Translations under genes and position numbers: made by a program
From: Actinoplanes siamensis
Lineage (GTDB): Bacteria > Actinomycetota > Actinomycetes > Mycobacteriales > Micromonosporaceae
Assembly (NCBI RefSeq): GCF_016862395.1
Contig: NZ_BOMW01000019.1
Span: 62,001-126,000 of the forward strand
Length of the DNA stretch: 64,000 nt
Reading direction: 5' to 3'
Notes under the pieces: generated by a model
The model's database searches: none
What the model saw: the letters and a program-made list of their open reading frames with translations, nothing else
What the model was told of the DNA's origin: nothing
In this document: one piece after another, positions 1 to 8,338 of the stretch
How the letters are laid out: each line of letters starts with the position of its first letter
Position numbering within the stretch: the stretch's first letter is position 1

Positions 1-633
1 GGCGACCAGTTGCTGGCCGGCCTGGCCAGTTACCGCGTGGGCAGCGCGCTGCTGGCGCTCGGCCGGGTCCGCCCGTCGCTCGAGGTCAACGTCAACATCG
101 CGAACCGGCTCGCGCCCGGGCCGAACCGGCCCGACGCGGAACAACTCTCGGTGTACGGGATGCTGCTGCTCAACGGCGCGATGTCGGCGTCCCGGATCGG
201 CGACAGCGCGACCGTGCGCGACCTGCTCAGCGGCGCCGAACAGGCGTCGATCGAGCTGGGTGGCGACTTCAACCACTACTGGACCTCCTTCGGGCCGACG
301 AACGTGCAGCTGCACCGCTGTGCCACAGCTGTGGAACTGGGCGACGGCCGGTTGGCGGTGGAGGCCCACGAGCGGATGGACCGGGCCGGGTTCAACGCCC
401 TGCTTCCGGAACGGCGGGCGCACCACTACCTGGACATCGCCCGCGGGTACACACAGATCGGCGACGTGGAGAAGGCCGGCGAGATGCTGCTGGAGGGCGA
501 CCGGCTCGCCCCCTCGGAGATCCGCTGCCGCCCACTCGCCCACGAAGTCCTTTCCGACGTGCTCCGGCGTACCCGTGGCACGCCGCCGGCTCCGATCGCG
601 GAGCTGGCCGAACAGATGGGAGTCGGCGTATGA
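1..633 (+). CDS. C-terminal part of a TPR-containing transcriptional regulator (5' truncated)
   Basis: The open frame runs in from the left edge, so the true start lies outside the window. The visible 210 residues are all-helical, with repeated Ala/Leu-rich helix pairs and motifs such as YTQIGDVEKA. These resemble the TPR half of actinobacterial XRE-type regulators, whose N-terminal HTH would lie upstream of the window. No HTH is visible here, so the regulator assignment rests on the TPR style and on the last residues (LAEQMGVGV), which are typical of that family. The stop overlaps the leader of the downstream flavoprotein gene, so the two are probably cotranscribed. A generic TPR protein is possible. 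Confidence 0.6.
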   Translation, partial: GDQLLAGLASYRVGSALLALGRVRPSLEVNVNIANRLAPGPNRPDAEQLSVYGMLLLNGAMSASRIGDSATVRDLLSGAEQASIELGGDFNHYWTSFGPTNVQLHRCATAVELGDGRLAVEAHERMDRAGFNALLPERRAHHYLDIARGYTQIGDVEKAGEMLLEGDRLAPSEIRCRPLAHEVLSDVLRRTRGTPPAPIAELAEQMGVGV

Positions 634-649
634 GGTGGGTCCACGCGTG

Positions 650-1234
650 ATGACGGGTAACCCCTCACCCGGTGTGCTGTACGTCCTGGTGTGCGGCTCA
701 CCGATGGCCCGGGACGTCGGGATCCTCGTCACTCTCGCCCAGAACGAGGGCTGGGAGGTGTGCGTGATCACGACCCCGGACGGTCGCAAGTTCGTCGATG
801 TGCAGGCCCTGCAGGAGCAGACCGGGCATCCGGTGCGCACGTTCTACAAGAGCCCCGGCGACCCGGACGTGCTGCCGGCCGCGGACGCGATGATCGTCGC
901 GCCGGCGACCGTCAACACGGTGAACAAGTGGGCCGCCGGGATCACCGACACGCTGGTGCTCGGCCTGCTCGTGGAGGGGTACGGCTACGGCGTCCCGACC
1001 GCCGTGGTGCCGTACACCAACCGGGTCATGGCCCTGCACCCGTCGCTGCACGAGAGTCTCGCCAAGCTCCGTGACTGGGGCGTGCACGTGCTCTACGGCG
1101 AGGACGTGTGCCGGCTCGGCGGCCCCGGTCAGACCGACAGGTTCCGCGGCCAGTTCCCGTGGCGCCGTGCCCTGCAGGCGGTGAGCAACCCGATCGCGGC
1201 GGCCGGCCGAGTCGAGCCTGGAGCGGTTTCCTAG
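650..1234 (+). CDS. Flavoprotein (phosphopantothenoylcysteine-decarboxylase-like fold)
   Basis: A 194-residue single-domain protein. It opens with a beta strand and a Gly/Ser-Pro turn (YVLVCGSPMARDVG), as in HFCD flavoproteins that bind FMN. It carries the family's APATVNTVNKWAAGI segment around residues 84-98, equivalent to the substrate/FMN loop of PPC decarboxylases. The family decarboxylates cysteine-derived substrates or acts as a flavin carrier; the substrate cannot be told here. It lies 16 bp after the TPR regulator, which suggests a regulator-flavoprotein pair, common in actinomycetes. ATG 650 is chosen because a GAGGTGGG ribosome site lies about 10 bp upstream. In-frame GTG codons at 635 and 647 are alternatives. 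Confidence 0.75.
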   Translation: MTGNPSPGVLYVLVCGSPMARDVGILVTLAQNEGWEVCVITTPDGRKFVDVQALQEQTGHPVRTFYKSPGDPDVLPAADAMIVAPATVNTVNKWAAGITDTLVLGLLVEGYGYGVPTAVVPYTNRVMALHPSLHESLAKLRDWGVHVLYGEDVCRLGGPGQTDRFRGQFPWRRALQAVSNPIAAAGRVEPGAVS

Positions 1235-1253
1235 CCGTATAGAGTTTCTGGTC

Positions 1254-2114
1254 GTGACCGACCGCACCGCGCCGAGCCCCGTACCGACCGTTCGCCAGGT
1301 GGTCGACGCCCTCGACGCGCGCTATCCCAGGAGCTGGGCGGAGTCCTGGGACCGGGTCGGCCTGGTGCTGGGCGAGTTCGAGCACGCCGTCTCCCGCGTC
1401 CTCTGCGTGGTGGACTGCGTGCCCGAGACCGTCGACCAGGCTCTCGCGGCCGGCGCCGATCTGATCGTCGCCCATCATCCGCTGCTGCTCAAGCCGGTGT
1501 CGTCGATCGCCCCGGACACCTTCAAGGGGCGGATCGTGCACCGGTTGATCCGCGCCGAGGTGGCGCTCTACACCGCGCACACCAACGCGGACGTCGCCAA
1601 CCCCGGCGTCTCCGACGCGCTGGCCGCCCGGCTCGGCCTGACCGGGCTGCGCCCGCTGGCGCCGGCCGAGGGCGCGGCCGCCGGCGAGGGTCGCGGCGCA
1701 GGCCGGATCGGCGAGTTGGCCGAGCCGCTCACCCTGGCCGCGCTCGCCGCGCTCGCGGCGGAGCGCCTGCCGGCCACCGCGGCCGGGGTGCGCGCCGCCG
1801 GTGATCCGGAGCGGACGATCCGCACGGTCGCGGTCTGCGGCGGCGCCGGTGATTCCTTCCTGGCCGACGCGGCACGTGCCGGCGTGGACGCGTATCTTTG
1901 CGCGGACCTGCGGCACCACCCGGCCGGCGAGCACCTCGCGAACGACGGCCCGGCGCTGCTCGACGCCGCGCACTGGGCCACCGAGCGGCCTTGGCTGGAC
2001 GACGTGGCGGCCTGGCTGCGTTCGCGGTTCCCCGTCGATGTGGTGGTGTCCGACCTGGACACGGACCCCTGGACCGTTCATTCCGCATCCGCGCAGAAGG
2101 AGACCCACTCGTGA
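1254..2114 (+). CDS. Nif3-like dinuclear metal-centre hexameric protein
   Basis: A 286-residue member of the Nif3/YbgI (DUF34) family. The metal-binding hallmark is LIVAHHPLLLKP near residue 75; TAHTNADVANPGVSDALA follows, and YLCADLRHHPAGEH lies in the C-terminal half. Members form toroidal hexamers with two metals per subunit. Proposed roles include GTP cyclohydrolase-like or metal-insertase activity, but the function is unsettled. The GTG start overlaps nothing upstream. A TANNNT box (TAGAGT, 1240-1245) ends 8 bp before it, so the message may be leaderless. The stop overlaps the next start by 4 bp (GTGA), and the order Nif3, zinc ribbon, RNase H matches Mycobacterium. Confidence 0.92.
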   Translation: MTDRTAPSPVPTVRQVVDALDARYPRSWAESWDRVGLVLGEFEHAVSRVLCVVDCVPETVDQALAAGADLIVAHHPLLLKPVSSIAPDTFKGRIVHRLIRAEVALYTAHTNADVANPGVSDALAARLGLTGLRPLAPAEGAAAGEGRGAGRIGELAEPLTLAALAALAAERLPATAAGVRAAGDPERTIRTVAVCGGAGDSFLADAARAGVDAYLCADLRHHPAGEHLANDGPALLDAAHWATERPWLDDVAAWLRSRFPVDVVVSDLDTDPWTVHSASAQKETHS

Positions 2115-2845
2115 AGGCCGCCCCGGAAGCCCAGCGCCGCCTGCTCGACCTGCAGGCGGTCGACACCGCGCTGGCCCAGCTCGCGCACCGCCGCAAGAAC
2201 CTGCCCGAGCTCGCCGAGATCGCGGCGGTGGTCCGGGAGATCTCCGCGCTGGAGGACGAGCGGGTCCGCGCCCAGGTCGCGGTCGACGACCTGGACCGTG
2301 ACATCGCCCGGTTCGAGAAGGACATCGACCAGGTCCGGCAGCGCAAGGCGAAGGACCAGCAGCGGCTCGACGCGGGCGGCTCGCTCCGGGAGGTCGAGGG
2401 CCTGCAGCACGAGCTGGCCACGCTGAACCGGCGCCAGTCCGAGCTGGAGGACTCCGAGCTGGAGCTGATGGAGCAGCGGGAGTCCGCCGCGGCGGCGCTC
2501 GCCGACGTGCAGGCCCGGATCAGCGCGGCGGGTGAGCGGCGCGCCGCCGCCGAGCAGCGCCGCGACGAGTCGTACACGGAGATCACCAAGGAGCAGGAGT
2601 TCAAGTCGGCGTCGCGTGGCCCGCTCGCCGCCGACCTGCCGTCCGACCTGGTCACCCTGTACGACAAGATCCGTACCGAGACCGGGATGGGAGCGGCGCT
2701 GGTGTACGCCGGACGCTGCGGCGCCTGCCGGATCGAGCTGTACGGCGCCGACCTGAACCGGGTGAAGTCCGCCCCGGCCGACGAGGTGGTCCGCTGCGAG
2801 GAGTGCCGCCGGATCATGGTGCGCACCGCCGAGTCGGGGCTGTGA
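2111..2845 (+). CDS. Coiled-coil protein with C4 zinc ribbon
   Basis: A 244-residue protein. Residues about 1-165 are a long charged heptad-repeat helix (Leu/Glu/Arg-rich coiled coil). They are followed by a C-terminal zinc ribbon with CGAC near residue 205 and CEEC near residue 235. This layout matches the widespread actinobacterial zinc-ribbon family (Rv2229c-like); related proteins bind nucleic acid or act as chaperone-like coiled coils, but no reaction is known. The GTG start overlaps the Nif3 stop (GTGA), implying translational coupling. A good AGGAGG follows before the next gene, so the three genes form one operon. Confidence 0.88.
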   Translation: MKAAPEAQRRLLDLQAVDTALAQLAHRRKNLPELAEIAAVVREISALEDERVRAQVAVDDLDRDIARFEKDIDQVRQRKAKDQQRLDAGGSLREVEGLQHELATLNRRQSELEDSELELMEQRESAAAALADVQARISAAGERRAAAEQRRDESYTEITKEQEFKSASRGPLAADLPSDLVTLYDKIRTETGMGAALVYAGRCGACRIELYGADLNRVKSAPADEVVRCEECRRIMVRTAESGL

Positions 2846-2885
2846 TGCGACAGCACCGGGCGGCAGGCCAGGAGGAAACGGCACC

Positions 2886-4010
2886 TTGAGCACAGTGAGC
2901 GGTGAGCTTCGGGTCGTCGTCGAGGCGGACGGCGGCTCGCGGGGCAACCCCGGGCCGGCCGGCTACGGCGCCGTGGTCAAGGACGAGTCCGGCGAGGTGC
3001 TGCTGGAGCGGTACGCCGGTCTCGGCACCACCACGAACAACGTCGCGGAGTACTCCGGGCTGATCGCCGGCCTGCGTGCGGCCGCCGAGCTGAACGCCAC
3101 CCGGGTCGACGTCCGGATGGACTCCAAGCTGGTCATCGAGCAGATGTCCGGTCGCTGGCAGATCAAGAACCCGGGGCTGCGGCCGCTCGCCGCGGAGGCG
3201 GCCGGGCTGGTCGCGCGGTTCCGGGCGGTCACCTTCGAGTGGATCCCGCGCGACCGCAACCGGGACGCCGACGCCCTGGCCAACCGGGCCATGGACGAGG
3301 CGGCTGGCCGGGTGCCGCGGGACGCGGCGGCCCGGGTCCCGCAGGAGAAGGGGACAGCCGCGCCGAAGTCCTGGGCCCCGCCCTCGCTCGACAACGCCAC
3401 CCGGCTGATCCTGGTCCGGCACGGGGCGACCGCCATGACCGCGCAGGGCCGCTACTCCGGCCGGGGCGACGTGCCGCTCACCGAGGAGGGCGAGGCCCAG
3501 GCGATGGCCGCGGCTGGCCGGGTGGCCGGGCTGTCCCGGGACGTCGCGGCCGTGCTGACCTCGCCGCTGACCCGTTGTGTGCGGACCGGCGAGCTGATCG
3601 CCGCCGAGGTGGGCGGCGTGCCGGTGACGGTGATGGACGACCTGATCGAGTGCGACTTCGGACTCTGGGAGGGCAAGACCTTCGCCGAGGTGCAGGAGGC
3701 CTGGCCCCGGGAGATGACGGCGTGGCTGGAGTCGACGAGCGTGGCGCCGCCGGAGGGGGAGTCGTTCCAGGCGGTCGCGAAGCGGGTGCGCGGCGCGCTG
3801 GCGAAGATCCTGCAGGCGTACCCGGGTCAGGTGATCGTGGTGGTCTCGCACGTCACGCCGATCAAGCTGATCCTGCGCGACGCGCTGGCCGCCGGTGACG
3901 CGTTCCTGCACCGGCTGTTCCTGGACGCGGCCGGCGTTTCCACCATGGACGTCTGGCCGGACGGCAACATCGCGGTCCGATCGGTGAACGAGACAGCCCA
4001 TCTTCGATAG
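2886..4010 (+). CDS. Bifunctional RNase H / acid phosphatase
   Basis: A two-domain protein of 374 residues. The N-terminal RNase HI-like domain carries the acidic catalytic set at about D15 (EADGGSRGN), E55 (NNVAEY), D79 (MDSKLV) and D127/D129 (RDRNRDADALAN). The C-terminal histidine phosphatase domain has RHG at about residues 178-180 and the late His in VVSHVTPIKL. In Mycobacterium the equivalent (Rv2228c) degrades RNA in RNA:DNA hybrids, and its phosphatase domain resembles CobC. A Pro/Ala-rich linker joins the domains. TTG 2886 is chosen because AGGAGG lies about 11 bp upstream; GTG 2895 is too far from it. Confidence 0.95.
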   Translation: MSTVSGELRVVVEADGGSRGNPGPAGYGAVVKDESGEVLLERYAGLGTTTNNVAEYSGLIAGLRAAAELNATRVDVRMDSKLVIEQMSGRWQIKNPGLRPLAAEAAGLVARFRAVTFEWIPRDRNRDADALANRAMDEAAGRVPRDAAARVPQEKGTAAPKSWAPPSLDNATRLILVRHGATAMTAQGRYSGRGDVPLTEEGEAQAMAAAGRVAGLSRDVAAVLTSPLTRCVRTGELIAAEVGGVPVTVMDDLIECDFGLWEGKTFAEVQEAWPREMTAWLESTSVAPPEGESFQAVAKRVRGALAKILQAYPGQVIVVVSHVTPIKLILRDALAAGDAFLHRLFLDAAGVSTMDVWPDGNIAVRSVNETAHLR

Positions 4011-4404
4011 AGACCGTCGAACCTCCCGGGGCGGCACGTCTCCGGCCCGGGGACAAGCAGAACTTCACGCTGCCCGGCACCTGAGGTCACCCCTCGGGCG
4101 CCGGGCGTCGGTCAGCTCACCGGTTTCGCCTCCCTCCGCGTCGCTGACGGGCGCGGCACACCACCGGCTCACGCCGTCACCAGGACCCGCCTCGGCGCGA
4201 CGTCAGTGATCGTCGATGCCGTCCTCTGGAAGGCGTGGACGCGCGGCGGGGCGGACGAACTCGCGGAGCTCGGGACGAGCCGCCGCCGGCGGGTACGGGC
4301 CGTTCGGCGCACGGCCCGGCCCGTTCGGCGCAGGTTGATCGCCAGCGGTCCGGCCGGATCGCTAGCGTGACAAAAACCCTACGCGCTGTTGACGGAGGCG
4401 GATC
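4011..4404 (+). other. Gene-free spacer of about 394 bp
   Basis: No coding region with convincing codon bias is seen on either strand. A 7-bp inverted repeat (GCCCGGC at 4072-4078, GCCGGGC at 4100-4106) could be the terminator of the RNase H operon but is weak. Immediately before the next gene there is a good ribosome site (GACGGAGG, 4391-4398). A TAGCGT box at about 4363-4368 could be a -10 element for the DUF3311-symporter operon. Confidence 0.4.
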
Positions 4405-4629
4405 ATGGCGGAGCCCCAGTCCCCACCACCACGTACCGATAGCAGTCCCTGGAACTGGTTGCTCCTGGTGCCGATCGTGGTGCCGCTGCTGACCTTCCTG
4501 TTCAACCACGACCAGCCGCGGCTCGCCGGCTTTCCGCTCTTCTACTGGCTGCAGTTCGCCTTCATCCTGCTCGGCGTGGGCACCACCACGCTGGTCTACC
4601 GGATGACCACGAAGCGGAGCCGGCCATGA
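4405..4629 (+). CDS. DUF3311 small membrane protein, symporter partner
   Basis: A 74-residue protein with two predicted transmembrane helices (LLLVPIVVPLLTFLF and the later FAFILLGVGTTTLVY stretch) separated by FNHDQPRLAGFPLFYW, the signature of DUF3311. In actinobacteria DUF3311 proteins almost always precede a sodium:solute symporter and are thought to be its small subunit or assembly partner. That is the arrangement here, with an ATGA overlap of 4 bp. A strong GGAGG lies 6-10 bp before the ATG. Confidence 0.9.
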   Translation: MAEPQSPPPRTDSSPWNWLLLVPIVVPLLTFLFNHDQPRLAGFPLFYWLQFAFILLGVGTTTLVYRMTTKRSRP

Positions 4630-6272
4630 GCGGTCACGTGACCGAGATCGTCGTCTTCTCCGTCCTCTTCCTGCTGGTGAGCGGGATGGGCTTCGTCGCG
4701 GCGCGGTGGCGGGCGCCGCGGGACATGGCTCATCTCGACGAGTGGGGGCTGGGCGGGCGCAGCTTCGGCGGCTGGATCACCTGGTTCCTGGTGGGCGGGG
4801 ACCTCTACACGGCGTACACCTTCGTGGCGGTGCCCGCGCTGATCTTCGGCGCCGGGGCGGCCGGGTTCTTCGCCGTGCCGTACACCGTGGTGATCTATCC
4901 GTTGTTCTTCCTGATCCTGATCCGGTTGTGGTCGGTGTCGCACCGGCACGGCTTCGTCACCCCGGCCGACTTCGTGCGGACCCGGTACGACTCGCCGACG
5001 CTGGCGCTGCTGATCGCGGTCACCGGGATCGTGGCGACCATGCCGTACATCGCCCTGCAGCTCGTCGGCATCGAGGCGGTGCTCAAGACGATGGGGGTGA
5101 CCGGGGACAGCGCGATCGCCCGGCACCTGCCGATCATCATCGCGTTCGCGATCCTGGCGGCGTACACCTACCAGTCCGGGCTGCGGGCACCGGCGCTGAT
5201 CGCGTTCGTCAAGGACACCCTGATCTACCTGGTGATCATCGTGGCGGTGCTGTACCTGCCGTACAAGCTCGGGGGTTGGGGTGCGATCTTCGAGGCGGCG
5301 GACAAGAAGTTCCAGGCCTCGCCGGCGCCCGGCGACGGGATCATCCTGAACGCCAACAACCAGGTGCAGTACTTCACGCTGGCGCTCGGGTCGGCGCTCG
5401 CGCTCTTCCTCTACCCGCACAGCATCACCGGCGTGCTGGCCAGCAGGAACCGGGACGTGATCAAGCGGAACATGTCGGCGTTGCCGGCGTACAGCTTCCT
5501 GCTCGGCCTGATCGCGCTGCTCGGCTACATGGCCATCGCGGCCGGGGTGAAGCCGCTGCCCGGCGCCAAGGCCGGCAGCGTGGACAGCAACACGGTGGTG
5601 CCGCTCCTGTTCGACCTGCACTTCCCGGCCTGGCTCGCCGGGGTGGCGTTCGCCGCGATCGGGATCGGCGCCCTGGTGCCGGCCGCGATCATGTCGATCG
5701 CCGCGGCCAACCTGTTCACCCGCAACATCTACAAGGAGTACCTGAAGCGGGACGCCAGCCCGGCCCAGGAGGCGAACGTCGCCAAAATCACCTCGCTGGT
5801 GGTGAAGATCGGCGCGGTGGCCTTCATCGTCTTCCTGGACCCGCAGTTCTCCATCGACCTGCAGTTGATCGGCGGGGTGATCATCCTGCAGACCGCGCCG
5901 TCGGTGATCCTCGGCCTCTACACCCGCTGGCTGCACCGGGGCGCGCTGATCGCCGGCTGGGCGGGCGGCATGATCCTGGCGTTCTGGATGCTCTGGCAGA
6001 TCCCGAACGCGGCCACCGGACGCGAGCACTTCGGCGGCTCGGCGTTCTCGCTCGCCGAATTCGGACTGGACACCCCGAAGACCATCTACGTGGGGTTCGT
6101 CGCGGTGCTGGCGAACCTGGTCGTCGCGGTGCTGGTGACGTTCCTGCTGCGGGCGCTGCGGACGCCCGAGGGAGCGGACGGGACGACGCCCGACGACTAC
6201 TTCGCCGACGAGGGCGACCCGCGGATCGGGCGGGAGACGAGCACCACTGTCGGCACGGTCTCCTCGACCTGA
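4626..6272 (+). CDS. Sodium:solute symporter (monocarboxylate permease MctP-like)
   Basis: A 548-residue polytopic membrane protein with about 13 hydrophobic segments and the SSF-family start (LGGRSFGGWITWFLVGGDLYT). It resembles rhizobial/actinobacterial MctP and acetate/pyruvate permeases, driven by Na+ or H+. FGAGAAGFFAVPYTV and the tract around ALVPAAIMSIAAANLFTRN match the conserved core. The C-terminus (FADEGDPRIGRE) is cytosolic and acidic. It is coupled to DUF3311, which points to monocarboxylate or amino-acid uptake at the cytoplasmic membrane; the exact substrate cannot be deduced. Confidence 0.88.
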   Translation: MSGHVTEIVVFSVLFLLVSGMGFVAARWRAPRDMAHLDEWGLGGRSFGGWITWFLVGGDLYTAYTFVAVPALIFGAGAAGFFAVPYTVVIYPLFFLILIRLWSVSHRHGFVTPADFVRTRYDSPTLALLIAVTGIVATMPYIALQLVGIEAVLKTMGVTGDSAIARHLPIIIAFAILAAYTYQSGLRAPALIAFVKDTLIYLVIIVAVLYLPYKLGGWGAIFEAADKKFQASPAPGDGIILNANNQVQYFTLALGSALALFLYPHSITGVLASRNRDVIKRNMSALPAYSFLLGLIALLGYMAIAAGVKPLPGAKAGSVDSNTVVPLLFDLHFPAWLAGVAFAAIGIGALVPAAIMSIAAANLFTRNIYKEYLKRDASPAQEANVAKITSLVVKIGAVAFIVFLDPQFSIDLQLIGGVIILQTAPSVILGLYTRWLHRGALIAGWAGGMILAFWMLWQIPNAATGREHFGGSAFSLAEFGLDTPKTIYVGFVAVLANLVVAVLVTFLLRALRTPEGADGTTPDDYFADEGDPRIGRETSTTVGTVSST

Positions 6273-6306
6273 CCGATCGCCGGAGAACACGACTGAGGGG
6301 TACGGG

Positions 6307-6334
6307 GCGCCGCGTCCCGCCGTGGACGCGGCGC
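6307..6334. terminator. Hairpin terminator between symporter and rnpB
   Basis: A perfect 11-bp stem (GCGCCGCGTCC / GGACGCGGCGC) with a 6-nt loop lies between the convergent symporter gene and rnpB. There is no U-tract, as is usual for actinobacterial terminators. It can act in both directions. Confidence 0.6.
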
Positions 6335-6403
6335 TCGTGCTCAGGCCGTGCGGCCGGACCGGACCGGCCCATCACGCCCTCGGTCCGGCGACTTCGAGGG
6401 CGG

Positions 6404-6814
6404 CGGACGAGTCGGCCTGTACGCCGGATTCTGTGGCCGGGACCTTGCGGTCCGCGGTGGCGGCCATCCATCTCGGCCTGCCGTCGCCGACAGGCTCTTG
6501 CGGCCTACCCGCAGGATCAGGCGAGCAGCCCTCGAACCCTGCGCCGGCCGTGACCTCGCGGTCGCGGCCTTGCTTGGCCTTGCTCCGGGTGGGGTTTACC
6601 GAGCCACCCCGGTCACCCGGGGTGCTGGTGAGCTCTTACCTCACCGTTTCACCCTTACCGCCTGGCGCCGAGGCACCGGCGGCGGTCTGTTTTCTGTGGC
6701 ACTTTCCCGCGGGTCGCCCCGGGTTGCCGTTAACAACCACCCTGCTCTGCGGAGTCCGGACGTTCCTCGGCGGTGCCACAGGGCACCGACGCGGCCGCCC
6801 AGCCGACTCGTCCG
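6404..6814 (-). ncRNA. rnpB: RNase P RNA, bacterial type A
   Basis: On the minus strand this stretch carries the universal RNase P RNA elements. CR-I reads GAGGAACGTCCGGACTCC (plus positions 6751-6768). The 3' CR-V reads CACAGAATCCGGCGTACAGG. A core segment GGTAAACCCCACCCGGAGCA precedes the L15/CCA-binding region. The two ends form a perfect 12-bp P1 helix (GGACGAGTCGGC at 6802-6813 with GCCGACTCGTCC at 6405-6416), which fixes the limits and gives about 410 nt. The RNA is the catalytic subunit that matures tRNA 5' ends. It is transcribed towards the symporter gene, with a hairpin between them. No protein-coding reading of this region is credible. Confidence 0.96.
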
Positions 6815-6928
6815 TCGCGCCGCAATACTACGTCGCACCCGGTGGCCCGCCGCGGACCCGGTGGGTGTCGGTCGTGCGGCGGGTTCCCGGACAGCGCTGG
6901 CGGGCACGGCAGTAGATTCACTCCCATC

Positions 6929-7693
6929 ATGGATCTGGCACATGTGGTGTTGCTCGTGGCGGCGGGCCTGGCGGCCGGCGGCGTGAACGCGATCGCCGGC
7001 GGCGGCTCGCTGATCACCTTTCCCAGTTTGATCGGCACCGGGCTGGCCTCGGTGGCGGCGAACGTGACTAACTCCGTGTCGGTCTTCCCGGGGTACGTCT
7101 CCAGCGTGGCCGGCAGCCGGGCGGATCTCGCCGGGCAGGGGCGACGGGTGCGGGCGGTGCTGCCGGCCGCGGTGATCGGAAGCATCGGCGGGTGCGTGCT
7201 GCTGCTGGCCACTCCCGGGCGGGTCTTCGAGGTGGTCGTCCCGTTCCTGGTGCTGGGCGCGGCGGCGACTCTGGCCTTCCAGGAGCGGCTGCGCGGGCTG
7301 GTCGGGCACCCCCACGCGATGTCACCGCGGCGGGCGTCGCTCACCCTGCAGGGTGTCGTGCTGGTCGGGGCGGTGTACGGCGGCTACTTCGGCGCGGCGC
7401 TCGGCGTGATGTACGTGGCGGCGCTCGCGCTGATCCTGGACGAGCCGCTGAAGCGGATCAACGCGTTGAAGAACGTGCTCTCGGCGACCGTCGGGCTGCT
7501 GACGGTGCTGGTGTTCGCGCTGTTCGCGGATGTGGACTGGGTGGCGGTGGCGGTGCTCGCGCCGGCGACGGTGGTGGGCGGGTACGCCGGGGCGCGGGTG
7601 GCCCGCCGGCTGCCGGCGCGGGTGCTGAGGTACGTCATCGTGACCTTCGGTACGGCGATCGGGCTGGTGCTGCTGTACCGGGCCTTCGCGTGA
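6929..7693 (+). CDS. TauE/SafE-family membrane permease (sulfite/anion exporter type)
   Basis: A 254-residue integral membrane protein with 7-8 hydrophobic helices and the internal duplication of the TauE/SafE (DUF81) family. The repeat motifs are NAIAGGGSLITFPSLI near residue 20 and VYGGYFGAALGVMYVAAL near residue 150. Members move sulfite, sulfoacetate or other organosulfur anions; the substrate is not evident. ATG 6929 is preferred because it starts right at the first helix, with a TANNNT box (TAGATT, 6913-6918) 10 bp before it, suggesting a very short leader. It stands alone, divergent from rnpB. Confidence 0.88.
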   Translation: MDLAHVVLLVAAGLAAGGVNAIAGGGSLITFPSLIGTGLASVAANVTNSVSVFPGYVSSVAGSRADLAGQGRRVRAVLPAAVIGSIGGCVLLLATPGRVFEVVVPFLVLGAAATLAFQERLRGLVGHPHAMSPRRASLTLQGVVLVGAVYGGYFGAALGVMYVAALALILDEPLKRINALKNVLSATVGLLTVLVFALFADVDWVAVAVLAPATVVGGYAGARVARRLPARVLRYVIVTFGTAIGLVLLYRAFA

Positions 7694-7759
7694 CGACGCC
7701 GGCCGGTCACGATTGACGATCTGCATACTCCACATCGAGCGGAGTCAAACGGCCCACAA

Positions 7760-8149
7760 TCACGGCGTACGCGAAAAAGGGCTTTGCGGGCCGCCGACGG
7801 CGGCCATCAGGATCTCCAGAGCCTCCTCTTCATCCAGGTCGTGCAGGCTTTCGCAGTCGGCGGCGCGCAACGCCGGCGGCACCGGGCAGGAATCCAGTCG
7901 AAGCACCGTCAAACCGGTCGAGACGGGCACCGCGGACCAGTCCGAATGGGACGCCCGGTGCTCGGCGGAGACCAGGATGATCACCGGATCCGCACCGGCG
8001 AGCGCTGATGCGATCCGGTGCGCGAAGCCGGTTCCGGCGGGCAGCATTTCCACCGTATGGCCCGCTGCCTGCAGCGCACCGCGGATCCATTGTGCCCAGA
8101 GGGCGTCCGCCGGGGCGAAGGAGAGGAGTACGGGCACGCCTTCCAGCAT
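7760..8149 (-). CDS. Small stand-alone TIR-like domain protein
   Basis: A 129-residue protein consisting of one TIR-like domain. It has the opening strand and box 1 (VLLSFAPADALWAQWIRGAL), the hydrophobic strand DPVIILVSAEHRAS and the SDW motif. TIR domains either bind partners or hydrolyse NAD+ using a Glu a few residues after SxWCxxE. Here that stretch reads SDWSAVPV with no Glu, so catalysis is doubtful. The C-terminus holds an acidic HDLDEEEALEIL helix. Similar TIR modules occur in actinomycete signalling or conflict proteins, usually fused to other domains; this one is not fused. It is divergent from the GAPDH-like gene and shares its promoter region. Confidence 0.7.
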   Translation of the reverse strand: MLEGVPVLLSFAPADALWAQWIRGALQAAGHTVEMLPAGTGFAHRIASALAGADPVIILVSAEHRASHSDWSAVPVSTGLTVLRLDSCPVPPALRAADCESLHDLDEEEALEILMAAVGGPQSPFSRTP

Positions 8150-8205
8150 GACGCAACCCTCTCCCCAGCGGGCGCAGGGCTTCGAAGGGCGTCACTCGGA
8201 GGGTG

Positions 8206-8250
8206 TGACATTGTCATCCGTTGACGTGCAACTTGCACAACTCATAGTGT
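8206..8250 (+). promoter_or_regulatory. Promoter with two palindromes upstream of the GAPDH-like gene
   Basis: A consensus-like promoter reads TTGACG (8221-8226), an 18-bp spacer, then TAGTGT (8245-8250). Two perfect inverted repeats flank or lie inside it: TGACA-T-TGTCA (8206-8216), just upstream of the -35 box, and GTGCAA-C-TTGCAC (8226-8238), inside the spacer. The second is placed as a repressor operator would be. The predicted start of transcription (about 8257) nearly coincides with an in-frame ATG at 8258. Confidence 0.65.
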
Positions 8251-8338
8251 CGACTCCATGACACCGGGTGCGCTCTTGCGCGAACAAGGGCGTCCGGCGG
8301 CGGGGACACATAACAGCACCGGAGTCGAGGAGCGCTCG

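Noticed and set aside
4177-4509. Short open frames in the spacer before the DUF3311 gene
   Set aside because: No ribosome site, Arg/Pro-rich translations on both strands, and overlap with the DUF3311 start.
6322-6986. Open frames across 6.3-7.0 kb on the plus strand
   Set aside because: They cross the RNase P RNA, whose conserved elements and P1 helix are present on the minus strand.
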